Shown here: positions 24,808 to 34,700 of the stretch, piece by piece
Numbering within the stretch: position 1 is the stretch's first letter
Layout: every line of letters begins with the position of its first letter
NCBI RefSeq assembly: GCF_001428505.1
Contig: NZ_LMHU01000001.1
Span: forward strand, 1,381,813 to 1,445,812
DNA: 64,000 nt
Reading direction: 5' to 3'
DNA from: Terrabacter sp. Root181
GTDB lineage: Bacteria > Actinomycetota > Actinomycetes > Actinomycetales > Dermatophilaceae
Notes under the pieces: generated by a model
What the model saw: the letters and a program-made list of their open reading frames with translations, nothing else
Databases searched by the model: none
Told to the model about the DNA's origin: nothing
Made by a program: the position numbers and the translations under genes

Positions 24808-27243
24808 TCAGCTCAGGTGGTGCGGCTTGACCTCGCTGCGCTTCTCCGAGTCCTCGCCGGCCTGGAGGTCGTCGCTGGCCGAGTGCGGTGGGGCCTGGCC
24901 GGCCGGGACGAGCCGGACGATGACCGCCTTGGACACCGGGCAGTTGCTGCCGACCGCGGTGGACTCGAGGGCCACGAGCGGGTTGACCTCGGGGTAGTAG
25001 GCGGCGACGCACCCACGCACCGTCGGGTAGGACACGACCCGGAAGTCGCGCACGACCCGCTGCGTGCCGTCGGGCCAGGGTGCGATGACGTCGACGTGGT
25101 CACCGTCGGAGAAGCCCAGGGTGGCGAGGTCGTCGGGGTGGACCATGACGATCTCGCGTCCACCGGAGATGCCCCGGTAGCGGTCGTCGTGGCCGTAGAT
25201 CGTCGTGTTGAACTGGTCGTGGCTGCGCAGCGACTGGAGCACGAGGTGGCCCTCGGGCGCGGCCACCATCTGCAGCGGGCTGACCGTGAGGACGGCCTTC
25301 TTCGACGGCGTCTCGAAGGTGCGCGAGTCGCGCGGCGGGTGCGGCAGCACGAAGCCGCCCGGCCGGTGGACCTTCTCGTCGTAGGCCTCGCACCCGGGCA
25401 CGACGCGCTCGATGTGGCGGCGGATGACGGAGTAGTCGTCGGCCATGGCTGCCCAGTCGACCTCGCCCGCGGAGCCGCGCCCGGCGAGGGTCGCCGCCGC
25501 GATGCCGCAGACGATGGAGATCTCGGAGCGCAGCTCTGGGCTCGCCGGCTCGAGCCGGCCGTGCGAGAGGTGCACGCTCGACATGCTGTCCTCGACGGTG
25601 ACCCCCTGCAGGCCGCCGCGCTGCTCGTCGCGCTCGGTGCGGCCGAGCGTCGGGAGGATGAGCGAGGTGTGGCCGACGACGACGTGCGAGCGGTTGAGCT
25701 TGGTCGAGATGTTGACGACGAGGTCGACGGTCCGCAGCGCGTCGTGCGTCACCTCGGTGTCGGGCGTCGCAGCGGCGAAGTTGCCGCCGAGCCCGACGAG
25801 GACCTTCGCCTCGCCGTCGCGCATCGCGCGGATCGAGTTGACGACGTCGAGACCTCGCTCGCGCGGTGCCTCGATGCCGAACTCGGCCTCGAGCGCGTCG
25901 GCGAAGTGCGGCGGGAGCTTCTCCCAGATGCCCATGGTCCGGTCGCCCTGGACGTTCGAGTGGCCCCGCACGGGGCACAGGCCGGCGCCGGGCTTGCCGA
26001 TGTTGCCCTGGACGAGGGCGACGTTGGCCATCTCCTTGATCGTCGCGACCGCGTGCCGGTGCTGCGTGACGCCCATGGCCCAGCAGAGCACCGTCTTGCG
26101 CGACCGCGCGAAGAGCTCGGCGACGCGCTCGATCTGCGACCGGTCGAGCGACGTGGCCTCGGTGACGAGGTCCCAGTCGAGCTCGCGCATGTGGGCGGCC
26201 CACTCCTCGAAGCCGTCGGTGTGGCGCTCGACGAAGTCGGTGTCGAAGACGTCCTCGCCCGCGTCGTGACGGGCGACGAGGAGCGAGCCGATCGCCTGGA
26301 ACAGCGCGAGGTCGCCGCCGAGGCGGATGGGCAGGAACTCGTCGGCGAGCTCGGTGCCGATCCCGACGAGGCCCTTGACCTTCTGGGGGTTGTCGAAGCC
26401 GCGCAGCCCCGTCTCGGGCAGCGGGTTGACGGCGACGATCTTCGCCCCTCCGCGCTTGGCGATCTCGAGCGCGGTGAGCATGCGCGGATGGTTGGTGCCG
26501 GGGTTCTGCCCGGCGATGACGATGAGCTCGGCCTCGTGGATGTCGTCGAGGCTGACCGAGCCCTTGCCGATGCCGATGACCTCGGCGAGCGCGACGGACG
26601 TCGACTCGTGGCACATGTTGGAGCAGTCCGGCAGGTTGTTCGTGCCGAAGGCTCGGGCGAAGAGCTGGTAGGCGAAGGCCGCCTCGTTCGAGGCGCGCCC
26701 GCTCGTGTAGAAGACCGCCTCGTCGGGCGACGCGAGCCCGCGCAGCCGCTCGGCGACGAGGGCGTACGCGTCGTCCCACGAGATCGGCTCGTAGTGGGTG
26801 CCTCCGTCGCGCAGCACCATCGGGTGGGTGATGCGCCCCTGCTGGCCCAGGAGGTAGTCCGTCCAGCCTGAGAGCTCGGCGACCGGGTGCTCGGCGAAGA
26901 ACGACGGGTCGACCCGGCGCAGCGTGGCCTCCTCGGCGACGGCCTTGGCGCCGTTCTCGCAGAACTCGGCGAAGCTGCGCTCCTCCGGGTGCGGGTCGGG
27001 CCACGCGCAGCCCATGCAGTCGAAGCCGTCGGCCTGGTTGATCCGACGCAGCGTCGCGAACGACCGGCGCGCCCCCATCTGCTCCATGCCGCGCTGCGCC
27101 GTCACCGCGATGGCCGTGAGGCCGGCGGCCTTCGACTTGATCTTGCCCCGGTCGACCTCGGTGGGGTCGACGTCGTGGGTGGGAGCCGCTGTCGGCCGCA
27201 CGGGCACGATCGGGATCATGGTGCGGCGCCGGTGCTCGGACAT
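24808..27243 (-). CDS. FdhF/YdeP-family molybdopterin oxidoreductase
   Basis: Protein of 811 residues similar to formate dehydrogenase alpha chains of the YdeP type. The N-terminal GFDCMGCAWPDPHPEE holds a Cys pair. The likely Mo-ligand region is NNLPDCSNMCHESTSVAL (Cys-His dipeptide). The molybdopterin-binding segments include VIAGQNPGTNHPRML, CWAMGVTQHRHAVATI and, near the C-terminus, MVHPDDLATLGFSDGDHV. It lacks the full N-terminal [4Fe-4S] CxxCxxxC motif of classical FdhF. The electron acceptor and true substrate are unknown. The start is ATG 27243 (MSEHRRRTMIP); an earlier in-frame start at 27309 is less likely. Confidence 0.88.
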   Translation of the reverse strand: MSEHRRRTMIPIVPVRPTAAPTHDVDPTEVDRGKIKSKAAGLTAIAVTAQRGMEQMGARRSFATLRRINQADGFDCMGCAWPDPHPEERSFAEFCENGAKAVAEEATLRRVDPSFFAEHPVAELSGWTDYLLGQQGRITHPMVLRDGGTHYEPISWDDAYALVAERLRGLASPDEAVFYTSGRASNEAAFAYQLFARAFGTNNLPDCSNMCHESTSVALAEVIGIGKGSVSLDDIHEAELIVIAGQNPGTNHPRMLTALEIAKRGGAKIVAVNPLPETGLRGFDNPQKVKGLVGIGTELADEFLPIRLGGDLALFQAIGSLLVARHDAGEDVFDTDFVERHTDGFEEWAAHMRELDWDLVTEATSLDRSQIERVAELFARSRKTVLCWAMGVTQHRHAVATIKEMANVALVQGNIGKPGAGLCPVRGHSNVQGDRTMGIWEKLPPHFADALEAEFGIEAPRERGLDVVNSIRAMRDGEAKVLVGLGGNFAAATPDTEVTHDALRTVDLVVNISTKLNRSHVVVGHTSLILPTLGRTERDEQRGGLQGVTVEDSMSSVHLSHGRLEPASPELRSEISIVCGIAAATLAGRGSAGEVDWAAMADDYSVIRRHIERVVPGCEAYDEKVHRPGGFVLPHPPRDSRTFETPSKKAVLTVSPLQMVAAPEGHLVLQSLRSHDQFNTTIYGHDDRYRGISGGREIVMVHPDDLATLGFSDGDHVDVIAPWPDGTQRVVRDFRVVSYPTVRGCVAAYYPEVNPLVALESTAVGSNCPVSKAVIVRLVPAGQAPPHSASDDLQAGEDSEKRSEVKPHHLS

Positions 27244-27395
27244 GGTCAAACCCCTCGTCGGATCGGTGGTCACAAGACTCGTTCCCCGTTCGTCCTCGCA
27301 CGTCACCATGCGGAACTGGCAGTTTCCTGTGAGTCTGCCCCATCGCGTTCGTGGCCCGCGGGATACCTCCGGCCGCCCCGCGCGTTGGAGCAGTC

Positions 27396-28298
27396 ATGAG
27401 CCAGGACACGCGGACGGGCGAGCCGACGCCGCCGGTGCCCGACCCCGACGGGCCGAGCGCATCGCCTCCCGGCCTGATCCGCCGCCGCGTGCTCACCCTC
27501 GGCGCGGTGGGCGCCGTCGTCGCCGGAGGGGCGTATGCCGTGTCGCGCGGTCCCGGCCTGCCCTCCCTCCCTCAGCTGTCCGGCCTGGGTGAGCCGGCAC
27601 CCCCGGAGCTGCGCCTCGACCCTCGGCCGGTGGACTTCTCGGCCCTGCAGGCGAGGCGGCGTATCGGTGCCGCGGCCCACGTCTACGAGGTGAGCGCGCG
27701 CCCGGCCGCCTACTACGTCACGGAGCCGTTCGGTGCCCGCCTGGACCGGTGGCTCGCCCTGCACCAGCGGCACGTCGGCCAGGTGCCCGACGAGATCCGG
27801 TCCTACGGCGCCTGGGTGCGCGGCTCGTCGACGTCGTGGCACAGCTCGGGCGAGGCCATCGACATCGCCCGGCTGCGCGCCGGCGGACGCGACCTCACCT
27901 CGCTGCGCCACGACCAGTGGCGCGACGCCCCGGCCACCGAGCTGCGCCGTCGCCTCGCGCTCTACTGGAGGACCGCCGCCGGCCTGCACCACGAGTTCGC
28001 CGACGTCCTGACCTACCTCTTCGACGCCTCGCACGACAACCACATCCACGTCGACCTCGGTCGCTTCGGACCCGAGCGGCCGCGCCTCATCCGCCGGTCC
28101 AACGCCCAGGTGCAGGCGGTCCAGGCGATGTGCCGCCACGTCTGGGGTCGTGCCGAGGTGGAGCTCACCGGCGAGTTCGACGCCGTGACCCGGGACGTCA
28201 CCACACGCATACTCGAGCAGTCCGGTGGCCCCGGCGAGCTCGCCGACAGCCGGGAGGCGTGGCAGGCGTTCATGGTCGCCACGATGGAGCGGGCGTAG
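27396..28298 (+). CDS. Exported extensin-like/VanY-like zinc peptidase domain protein
   Basis: Protein of 300 residues. A basic RRRVLTLGAVGAVVAGG segment at about 28-45 is a Tat-like signal or anchor. The C-terminal domain has YGAWVRGSSTSWHSSGEAIDIA (shown in part as SWHSSGEAIDIA) and ASHDNHIHVDLGRF, the His/Asp/His zinc-site pattern of the extensin-like C-terminal family, related to D-Ala-D-Ala carboxypeptidases. Peptidoglycan cleavage is an inference. The ATG 27396 is chosen over an upstream in-frame GTG/ATG because the upstream sequence is promoter-like. Confidence 0.75.
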   Translation: MSQDTRTGEPTPPVPDPDGPSASPPGLIRRRVLTLGAVGAVVAGGAYAVSRGPGLPSLPQLSGLGEPAPPELRLDPRPVDFSALQARRRIGAAAHVYEVSARPAAYYVTEPFGARLDRWLALHQRHVGQVPDEIRSYGAWVRGSSTSWHSSGEAIDIARLRAGGRDLTSLRHDQWRDAPATELRRRLALYWRTAAGLHHEFADVLTYLFDASHDNHIHVDLGRFGPERPRLIRRSNAQVQAVQAMCRHVWGRAEVELTGEFDAVTRDVTTRILEQSGGPGELADSREAWQAFMVATMERA

Positions 28299-28332
28299 GG
28301 AAATGCCGTGACGAGCGGCTCGGGCCCGATCG

Positions 28333-28338
28333 TAGGAT
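28333..28338 (+). promoter_or_regulatory. -10 box of proS (leaderless)
   Basis: TAGGAT lies 7 nt before the proS ATG, with no ribosome site between. Confidence 0.6.
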
Positions 28339-28345
28339 CGAGCCC

Positions 28346-29755
28346 ATGGCCAAGACCGTGCTCACGCCCCAGTCCGAGGACTTCCCCCGCTGGTACCAGG
28401 ACGTCGTCGCCAAGGCCGAGCTCGCCGACAACGGGCCGGTGCGCGGGACGATGGTCATCCGACCGTACGGCTACTCGATCTGGGAGCGGATGCAGGCCGA
28501 CATGGACCGCCGCATCAAGGAGGCCGGCGCGCGCAACGCCTACTTCCCGCTCTTCATCCCGGAGTCCTACCTGAGCCGGGAGGCCGAGCACGTCGAGGGT
28601 TTCAGCCCCGAGCTCGCGGTCGTGACGCACGCGGGCGGCAAGGAGCTCGAGGAGAAGGTCGTCGTCCGACCCACCTCCGAGACCGTCATCGGCGAGTTCA
28701 TGGCGAAGTGGACGCAGAGCTACCGCGACCTGCCGCTGCTGCTCAACCAGTGGGCCAACGTCGTCCGGTGGGAGCTGCGGCCGCGGATCTTCCTGCGCAC
28801 CAGCGAGTTCCTCTGGCAGGAGGGCCACACCGCCCACGCCACCGAGGAGGACGCACGGCTCTACGCCAAGCGGATCCACGAGGAGGTCTACGCGACGTTC
28901 ATGCGCGAGATGCTCGCCATGCCCGTCGTCCTCGGCCGCAAGACGGCACGCGAACGTTTCGCAGGAGCGACGAACACCCTTGCGCTGGAAGGGATGATGC
29001 GTGACGGCAAGGCGCTGCAGATGGGCACGAGCCACGAGCTCGGCCAGAACTTCGCCAAGGCCTTCGACATCACCTACCTGTCCGAGCAGGGGCGCCAGGA
29101 GATGTGCTGGACAACATCGTGGGGCAGCTCGACCCGCATGCTCGGCGGCCTCATCATGGCCCACGGCGACGACCACGGCCTGCGGGTCCCGCCGCGGCTC
29201 GCGCCGGTCCAGGTGCTCGTCATGGTCGTCAAGGAGGGCGAGGGGGTCGTCGAGGCAGCCCGTCAGGTCGTCGCCGACCTCGTCGCGCGCGGGGTCCGGG
29301 CCGAGCTCGACGCGCGCGTGGACACGCCGTTCGGCCGCCGCGCCGTCGACGCCGAGCTCAAGGGCATCCCCGTCCGCGTCGAGGTGGGGCCCCGCGACCT
29401 CGCCGAGGGCTCCGTCACGGTCGCCCGGCGCATCGCCGGCGGCAAGTCGTCGGTGCCGCTCGGTGGCGTCGCCGACACCGTCACCGGTGCGCTCGAGGAG
29501 GACCACGACGCGTTGTATGCCGCCGCGCTGGCCCACCGGGACGCGAACACGTCGGCCGTCGCCACCGTCGAGGAGGCCGCCGAGGCGGCGCGCACCGGCT
29601 GGGCCACCCTCCCGTGGTCCACGCTCGGTCCCGAGGGCGAGGCGCTGCTCGCCGAGTCGGCGGTCACCGTGCGGTGCCTGACGATGCCCGACGGGTCGGT
29701 GCCGAGGTCGGAGTCCGACGACGGCGTGCTCGCCGTCGTCGGGCGCGCCTACTGA
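28346..29755 (+). CDS. proS: Prolyl-tRNA synthetase, short (type 3) form
   Basis: Class II synthetase of 469 residues charging tRNA-Pro. Motif 1 is in the region of MVIRPYGYSIWERMQ, motif 2 is FLRTSEFLWQEGHTAHA, motif 3 is HGDDHGLRVPPRLAPVQV, and RPTSETVIGEFMAKW is the proline/ATP site. The length and the absence of an insertion between motifs 2 and 3 identify the archaeal/eukaryotic-like type, which lacks the editing domain of the approximately 570-residue bacterial form. The C-terminal anticodon-binding domain spans about 290-400, then a zinc-binding-like tail with only one Cys (VRCLTMPDG). Confidence 0.94.
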   Translation: MAKTVLTPQSEDFPRWYQDVVAKAELADNGPVRGTMVIRPYGYSIWERMQADMDRRIKEAGARNAYFPLFIPESYLSREAEHVEGFSPELAVVTHAGGKELEEKVVVRPTSETVIGEFMAKWTQSYRDLPLLLNQWANVVRWELRPRIFLRTSEFLWQEGHTAHATEEDARLYAKRIHEEVYATFMREMLAMPVVLGRKTARERFAGATNTLALEGMMRDGKALQMGTSHELGQNFAKAFDITYLSEQGRQEMCWTTSWGSSTRMLGGLIMAHGDDHGLRVPPRLAPVQVLVMVVKEGEGVVEAARQVVADLVARGVRAELDARVDTPFGRRAVDAELKGIPVRVEVGPRDLAEGSVTVARRIAGGKSSVPLGGVADTVTGALEEDHDALYAAALAHRDANTSAVATVEEAAEAARTGWATLPWSTLGPEGEALLAESAVTVRCLTMPDGSVPRSESDDGVLAVVGRAY

Positions 29756-29834
29756 CGTGGTCCTGGCCACAGACCCGGCGGGAAGAGTCCGGTCACCGGC
29801 ATGGTTGAGACGTGCGTGAGGACGGTGAGGAGAC

Positions 29835-30482
29835 ATGACTGACGTGACCGCAGGCAGTGGACGGCACACGCCACCGGCACAGCCGGAGAGCCTGACGCCC
29901 TTGCTGCGCGACCGCGAGAGCGTCATGGTCTACGACCGCTCGCACGTGCTCGGTCCGGACGCCCTGCGCGCGATCCTCGAGGCGGCGCGGTGGTCGCCGT
30001 CGGCCGGCAACTCGCAGCCGTGGGGCTTCATCGTCGGGCTGCGCGGAGACGACACGCACGCGGCCATGGTCGACGTCCTGTCGTCGGCCAACCAGGTCTG
30101 GGCGCCGTCGGCATCGGCGATCATCCTGACGCTCCACCAGGTCGCGACCGACGAGGACCACGAGCTCGCCTACAGCGACTACGCGATGTTCGACCTCGGC
30201 CAGGCCGTCGCGCACATCACGGTGCAGGCGCGCTCGATGGGGCTGCAGGTGCGCCAGTTCGGTGGTTTCGACCACCTGGCGGCGACCGAGCGGTTCGCCG
30301 TCCCGCCGCACTGGGCCGTCACGACGGGGATCGCCCTCGGCCTTCCGGCCGGCCCCGACGACGACGCCGAGATGCCGGAGTGGGTGCGCACCCGGGCCCG
30401 GCTGCCACGGTCGCGCCTCCCGCTCGAGGCGTTCGTCCACTCGGGGAAGTTCGGCCACCCGGCGGACTTCCTGACCGACTGA
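29835..30482 (+). CDS. Nitroreductase-family flavoprotein
   Basis: FMN enzyme of 215 residues. The FMN motif RESVMVYDRSHVLG is at about 28-41; EAARWSPSAGNSQPWGFIV and the Gly-poor C-terminal VTTGIALGLPAG complete the fold. Substrates in this family include nitroaromatics, quinones and enones; none can be assigned. The ATG at 29835 follows GGTGAGGAG. It ends in a strong hairpin shared with the convergent kinase gene. Confidence 0.85.
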   Translation: MTDVTAGSGRHTPPAQPESLTPLLRDRESVMVYDRSHVLGPDALRAILEAARWSPSAGNSQPWGFIVGLRGDDTHAAMVDVLSSANQVWAPSASAIILTLHQVATDEDHELAYSDYAMFDLGQAVAHITVQARSMGLQVRQFGGFDHLAATERFAVPPHWAVTTGIALGLPAGPDDDAEMPEWVRTRARLPRSRLPLEAFVHSGKFGHPADFLTD

Positions 30483-30494
30483 CGGATGAAGGAC

Positions 30495-30529
30495 GATGGA
30501 GGCCACCCCACGAACGGGTGGCCTCCATC
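30495..30529. terminator. Bidirectional hairpin between nitroreductase and RIO kinase
   Basis: GATGGAGGCCACCC and GGGTGGCCTCCATC form a 14-bp perfect stem with a 7-nt loop. Confidence 0.85.
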
Positions 30530-30562
30530 TGACCTGTGGGCTCCTCGGCGAACCGAACGACC

Positions 30563-31471
30563 TCACCAGCGCGACGTCGCCGCCGCGATGAGGTCACCGA
30601 AGAGCAGACCCTCGTCGACCGCGTACCCACGACGGGTGAACCAGTCACACATGTTGTGGGTGTCGCGTTCGAGGAACTCCGGGCCGTGCGGGTTGCCGAT
30701 GACGTCGACGATTTGCGGCCAGTCGATGAGGACGAGCCGCGCGTCGTCTCCCTCGCCCTCGAGGAGCACGTTGTAGGGCGAGAGGTCGCCGTGTGCCCAG
30801 CCGAGCTCGGCGAGCCGGAGCATCGCCTCGCGCAGCTGCTCGAAGAGCACCGGCAGCAGGTCGGCGTCAGGACGCACCTGTGCGAGACGTGGTGCGGCCT
30901 GTCCGTCCGGGGTGCCGATGAACTCCATCAGCATCTCGTCCTCGCCCATCTGCACCGGGTAGGGCACCGGCAGTCCCTCGTGCCAGAGGCGGACCAGCGT
31001 CTCGAACTCGGCGAAGGCCCAGAGGCCGCTGATCAGCTCCTTGCCGAACGCGGTGCGGGTCCGCATGGCCCGCGTCTCGCGCGACTTCCGCACGCGCCGC
31101 CCCTCGAGATAGCCCGAGTCGCGGTGGAACATGCGGTGCTTGCTCGACCGGTACCGCTTGCCGGCCATGAGCACGTCCCGGTCGGGGGAGCCGGGCACCC
31201 ACCGGCGCACCAGGTGGACGTCGGCCTCCTTGCCGGTCTTGAGCACCCCCAGGTCGGCCTCGACGGCGCCGAGGTCGGTGATGACCCAGTCGGGTCGGGG
31301 CTTCGGGCCGTGGGTGGCGCCGTCCCAGCTCGACCACCGGTCGCCCTCGGGAGGGCCGTCGGGGTCGGTGTCGACCGCGTACTGCTCGTCCTCGATACCG
31401 AGGACCCGCCGAGCGGTCAGTCGGGTCTCGACGACCGCGAGGTCGTCGTCGTGAAAAGCGTTGAATGACAA
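30563..31471 (-). CDS. RIO1-type serine/threonine protein kinase
   Basis: Atypical kinase of 302 residues. It has the RIO flexible ATP loop GVLKTGKEADVHLV, the invariant Lys in MAGKRYRSSKHRMF, the catalytic loop LGWAHGDLSPYNVLL (Asp at about 227) and the metal-binding LVLIDWPQIVDV. RIO kinases act in ribosome maturation in archaea and eukaryotes; bacterial roles are poorly defined. The start is TTG 31471 behind GGAG, an unusual codon that implies low or regulated translation. It is divergent from the CHAT/caspase genes and shares their 249-bp upstream region. Confidence 0.85.
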   Translation of the reverse strand: MSFNAFHDDDLAVVETRLTARRVLGIEDEQYAVDTDPDGPPEGDRWSSWDGATHGPKPRPDWVITDLGAVEADLGVLKTGKEADVHLVRRWVPGSPDRDVLMAGKRYRSSKHRMFHRDSGYLEGRRVRKSRETRAMRTRTAFGKELISGLWAFAEFETLVRLWHEGLPVPYPVQMGEDEMLMEFIGTPDGQAAPRLAQVRPDADLLPVLFEQLREAMLRLAELGWAHGDLSPYNVLLEGEGDDARLVLIDWPQIVDVIGNPHGPEFLERDTHNMCDWFTRRGYAVDEGLLFGDLIAAATSRW

Positions 31472-31720
31472 GAGAACTCCAAGGAAGAAGTGATGTGGGC
31501 AGGCATGCCCGGGGCCGTGATCGACATGTCACCCTCCTTGGGTCCCGGCGCGCGGCCGTGTGTCGCTGCGCTCGAGAAGAGACTGGCGCACCCGGCGATG
31601 CCCGCGCAACGGAATTAATCCGCGCGGGGCGAGACCGTTTGCCGCGATCTGTATCACCGAGCACGCCGTTCGCCTCTACGGTGGCAGGAGCAGGGGAGAC
31701 GTCTCGGAGGGAGCCCAGGT
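31472..31720. promoter_or_regulatory. Divergent spacer between RIO kinase and CHAT gene
   Basis: A 249-bp gap with a relatively AT-rich stretch (GGAATTAATCC at about 31610). TTTGCCG at about 31638 and GTATCA about 12 nt further are possible promoter elements for the rightward genes, but no clear consensus is seen. A 41-codon frame at 31493-31618 was considered and not accepted. Confidence 0.35.
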
Positions 31721-34700
31721 ATGCCGTCCGCGTCCTTCGGCGGGGGAGCGGTGCGCGTGCGCGTGCCCCGCGGCTACGACACGACCGCTGCGACGGACCG
31801 GACGGATCGCGACCTGCCGACGGGAGGTCGCCGGGCGGCCGAGCGCGCCGCCCTCGTCGAGGCCCTCCGCACCGACGACTTCGTCGTGGTCGACCGGATC
31901 GACCTGACCCCACGGCGTGCTCGCGACCTCGACGGTCCTGCTCCGGCCAACCGGGCCGGCACCGTGAAGCTCGACGTCGACGTGCCCGCCGGCAACGACG
32001 CCGTCGTCCTGCTCGAGCGCGACGGGGTCTACTCGTGGCACCTCCCGGTCGACGCGTCGGAGCGCACCCGCTCGATCGACCCCGGTCCACGCACCGTGTC
32101 GTTCGCGCTCTCGGTGCAGCCCGAGCGTCCGCGCCGACCGCGACGGCGATCGCGCGGCCTGGACGCGCCCGGCCCCGCAGCGGACCGCGGGCTGCTCGGC
32201 GACCTCGCCCACGGCGTCCTCCAGGCGATCGTCCTGCGCTTCGCCGCGCCCGTCATCGTCGACAAGGTCGTCGAGCGGCTCGAGGCGGGCGTGCGCACCG
32301 GCCTGGTCCACGTGACCGGTGGGACGCTGGAGGCGTGGAAGCCCGTCGGCTCCCTCGCGGAGGTGGGCCTGCCCACCGACCGTCCGGCACGGGTCCTGCT
32401 CCTCGTCCACGGCACCTTCTCGTCGACGAGCGGTGCCTTCGGGGCAGTCGCCGTCACCCCCGGGGCGGAGGGCTTCGTCGACACGCTCGTGTCCGCGTAC
32501 GACGCGGTCATCGGCTTCGACCACCGCACTCTCAGCGTCGACCCCGAGCGCAACGCCCGGGACCTGCTCGCCCTCCTCGCGCCCCATGACGGCGAGCTCG
32601 TGCTCGACGTCATCACCCACAGCCGCGGCGGCCTGGTCACCCGCTCGTTCGTCGAGTCCGTGCTCCCGGGCGCCGGACTGCGCATCGGCGTCGACTCGAT
32701 CGTCTTCGTCGCCTCCACCAATGGCGGCACCCACCTCGCCGACCCGGAGCGGTGGCACGACCTCGTCGACCTCTACACGAACCTCGTGATGGTCAGCGCT
32801 GCCGGGCTCTCGCTCGTGCCCGGGGGCGCCCCGTTCGCGGCGGTGGTCAGCGGTGTCGTCCGCGGCGTGGGCGCGCTCGTGAAGTACCTCGTGTCGTATG
32901 CCGCCGGCGGCGACGGCGTGCCCGGTCTCGCGGCCATGACGCCCGACGGGCCCTTCGTCACGACCCTCAACCGGGACCAGCCGGGCCAGCCGCGTCCTGG
33001 GACGAACTGGCACGTCGTGACGTCCGACTTCCACGTGACGCTCTTCGACGACCACCACAACCCGCCGGAGTTCCCGCGCGAGCTCGCGGTCCGTCTGGCC
33101 GAGGGCTTCGTCGACGGGATCTTCAAGGGCCGCAACGACCTCGTCGTCGACACCGACTCGATGTCGGCGATCGGGCTGCCGACGGGCGGCTTCGTCCGGG
33201 ACACGTTCGCGCTCGGCACCAACGACGTCGTGCACCACGTCAACTACTTCTCGCAGCTGTCGGTCATCGGCGCGATCTCGCAGTGGCTGCCCCTCGGGCT
33301 CGGGGCGTCCGACGAGGGAGCGCACCTGCCCGAGTGGATGACGGTGGGGCCCGTCCTCGGGGGCGACGGTGGTGGCGACGACCGGGGTCTCGAGATGGCC
33401 GAGATCGAGGAGCCGACCACCGCGGCCCGACCACCGACGGCAGCCCGCCCGCCGACGGCCGCGCGGCCACCGTCCACGATCGCCCGGCCTCCGGCGCGGC
33501 CGGCGCCCGGGAGGAAGGCCGCGGCCACGGCTGCCGCGAAGGCGACGGCGAAGAAGGCGACGGCGAAGAAGGCGACGGCGAAGAAGGCGACGGCGAAGGC
33601 CGTCCGCCGCGACCAGCAGAAGCCACCGCGTCCCGGACCGAGCAGTCCCCTCGAGGGGACCACGGCGGCGGAGCTCGCCGCGGAGATGCCGTCGACGGTC
33701 ACACCCGGCGCTGACGCCACGGTGCGGGTCCGGCTCTCGCGGCAGGTGCTGGCGGCCACGGAGGGCACGGTCCACGTCTCCAGGACGGTCCACGTCGACG
33801 CGGAGCGCCCCGTCAGCGTGCAGGTCTACGCCAAGGACAACGCCCAGGTCCTCGAGACGGAGGCCAAGGTCTTCGGGCTGCCGAGCGGCGACTGGGCCAG
33901 CGAGCTGACCTTCCGGGTGCGTGCGCTCGAGGCCGGTCCGGTCCGCGTGTCCATCGTGCTGCGACAGGGCTGGGTGCCCGTCGCCACCCTCACCCTCGAG
34001 TCGACGGCGGCCGCCGCGGGCATGGTCGCGGCGGCGCCCGTCACCGCCACGGTCCACACCGGCATCGACGCGCCCGAGCTCGACGGCCTGCCGTGCCTCG
34101 ACATCGTCGAGAGTCGTCGCGTCACGGGCGAGCGCGTCTACAGCTATGCGCTCCGACTCGTGCCGGGCGAGGCCGAGCGGACCTTCGAGTCGGCGCCGAT
34201 CGTGGGCCGCGACGAGTTCGTGCGCGACCGCATCGCCGAGGTCGAGGGTGTCATCAAGGACCCCGACCTGACGCCGCGCCAACGGATGTCGCGGCTGCAG
34301 AACACCGGCACGCTGCTCTTCGACCAGTTCTTCCCGGAGGACATGCAGGCCTACCTCTGGGAGCACCGCGACCTCGTGCACGACCTCATCGTCTACACCG
34401 ACGAGCCGTTCGTGCCGTGGGAGCTCGTGCACCTCAAGCCGGCCCGGGGCAAGCGCGGCACCACGCCGCGATTCCTTGCCTCCGGCGGGCTCGTGCGCTG
34501 GCAGCTCGGCAGCTTCCCACCCCAGTCCGTACGCGTCCGCCGCGGCCACGCACGGTCCATCTGCCCGGTCTACGCCAACCCGATGTTCAAGAACGACGTC
34601 GGCGTCGCCGAGGCCGGCTACCTCAAGGACCGGTTCGGGGCCAAGGCCGTGACGGCCACCCCCACGGGCGTCGAGCGACTCCTGCGCGGCGGAGGCTTCG

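Noticed and set aside
31493-31618. 41-codon frame (starts MWAGMPGAVIDM) after a GGAAGAAG sequence in the RIO/CHAT spacer
   Set aside because: No similarity recalled, composition not protein-like, and the purine run is explained as the complement of the RIO kinase upstream region. It could be revisited if peptides are found.
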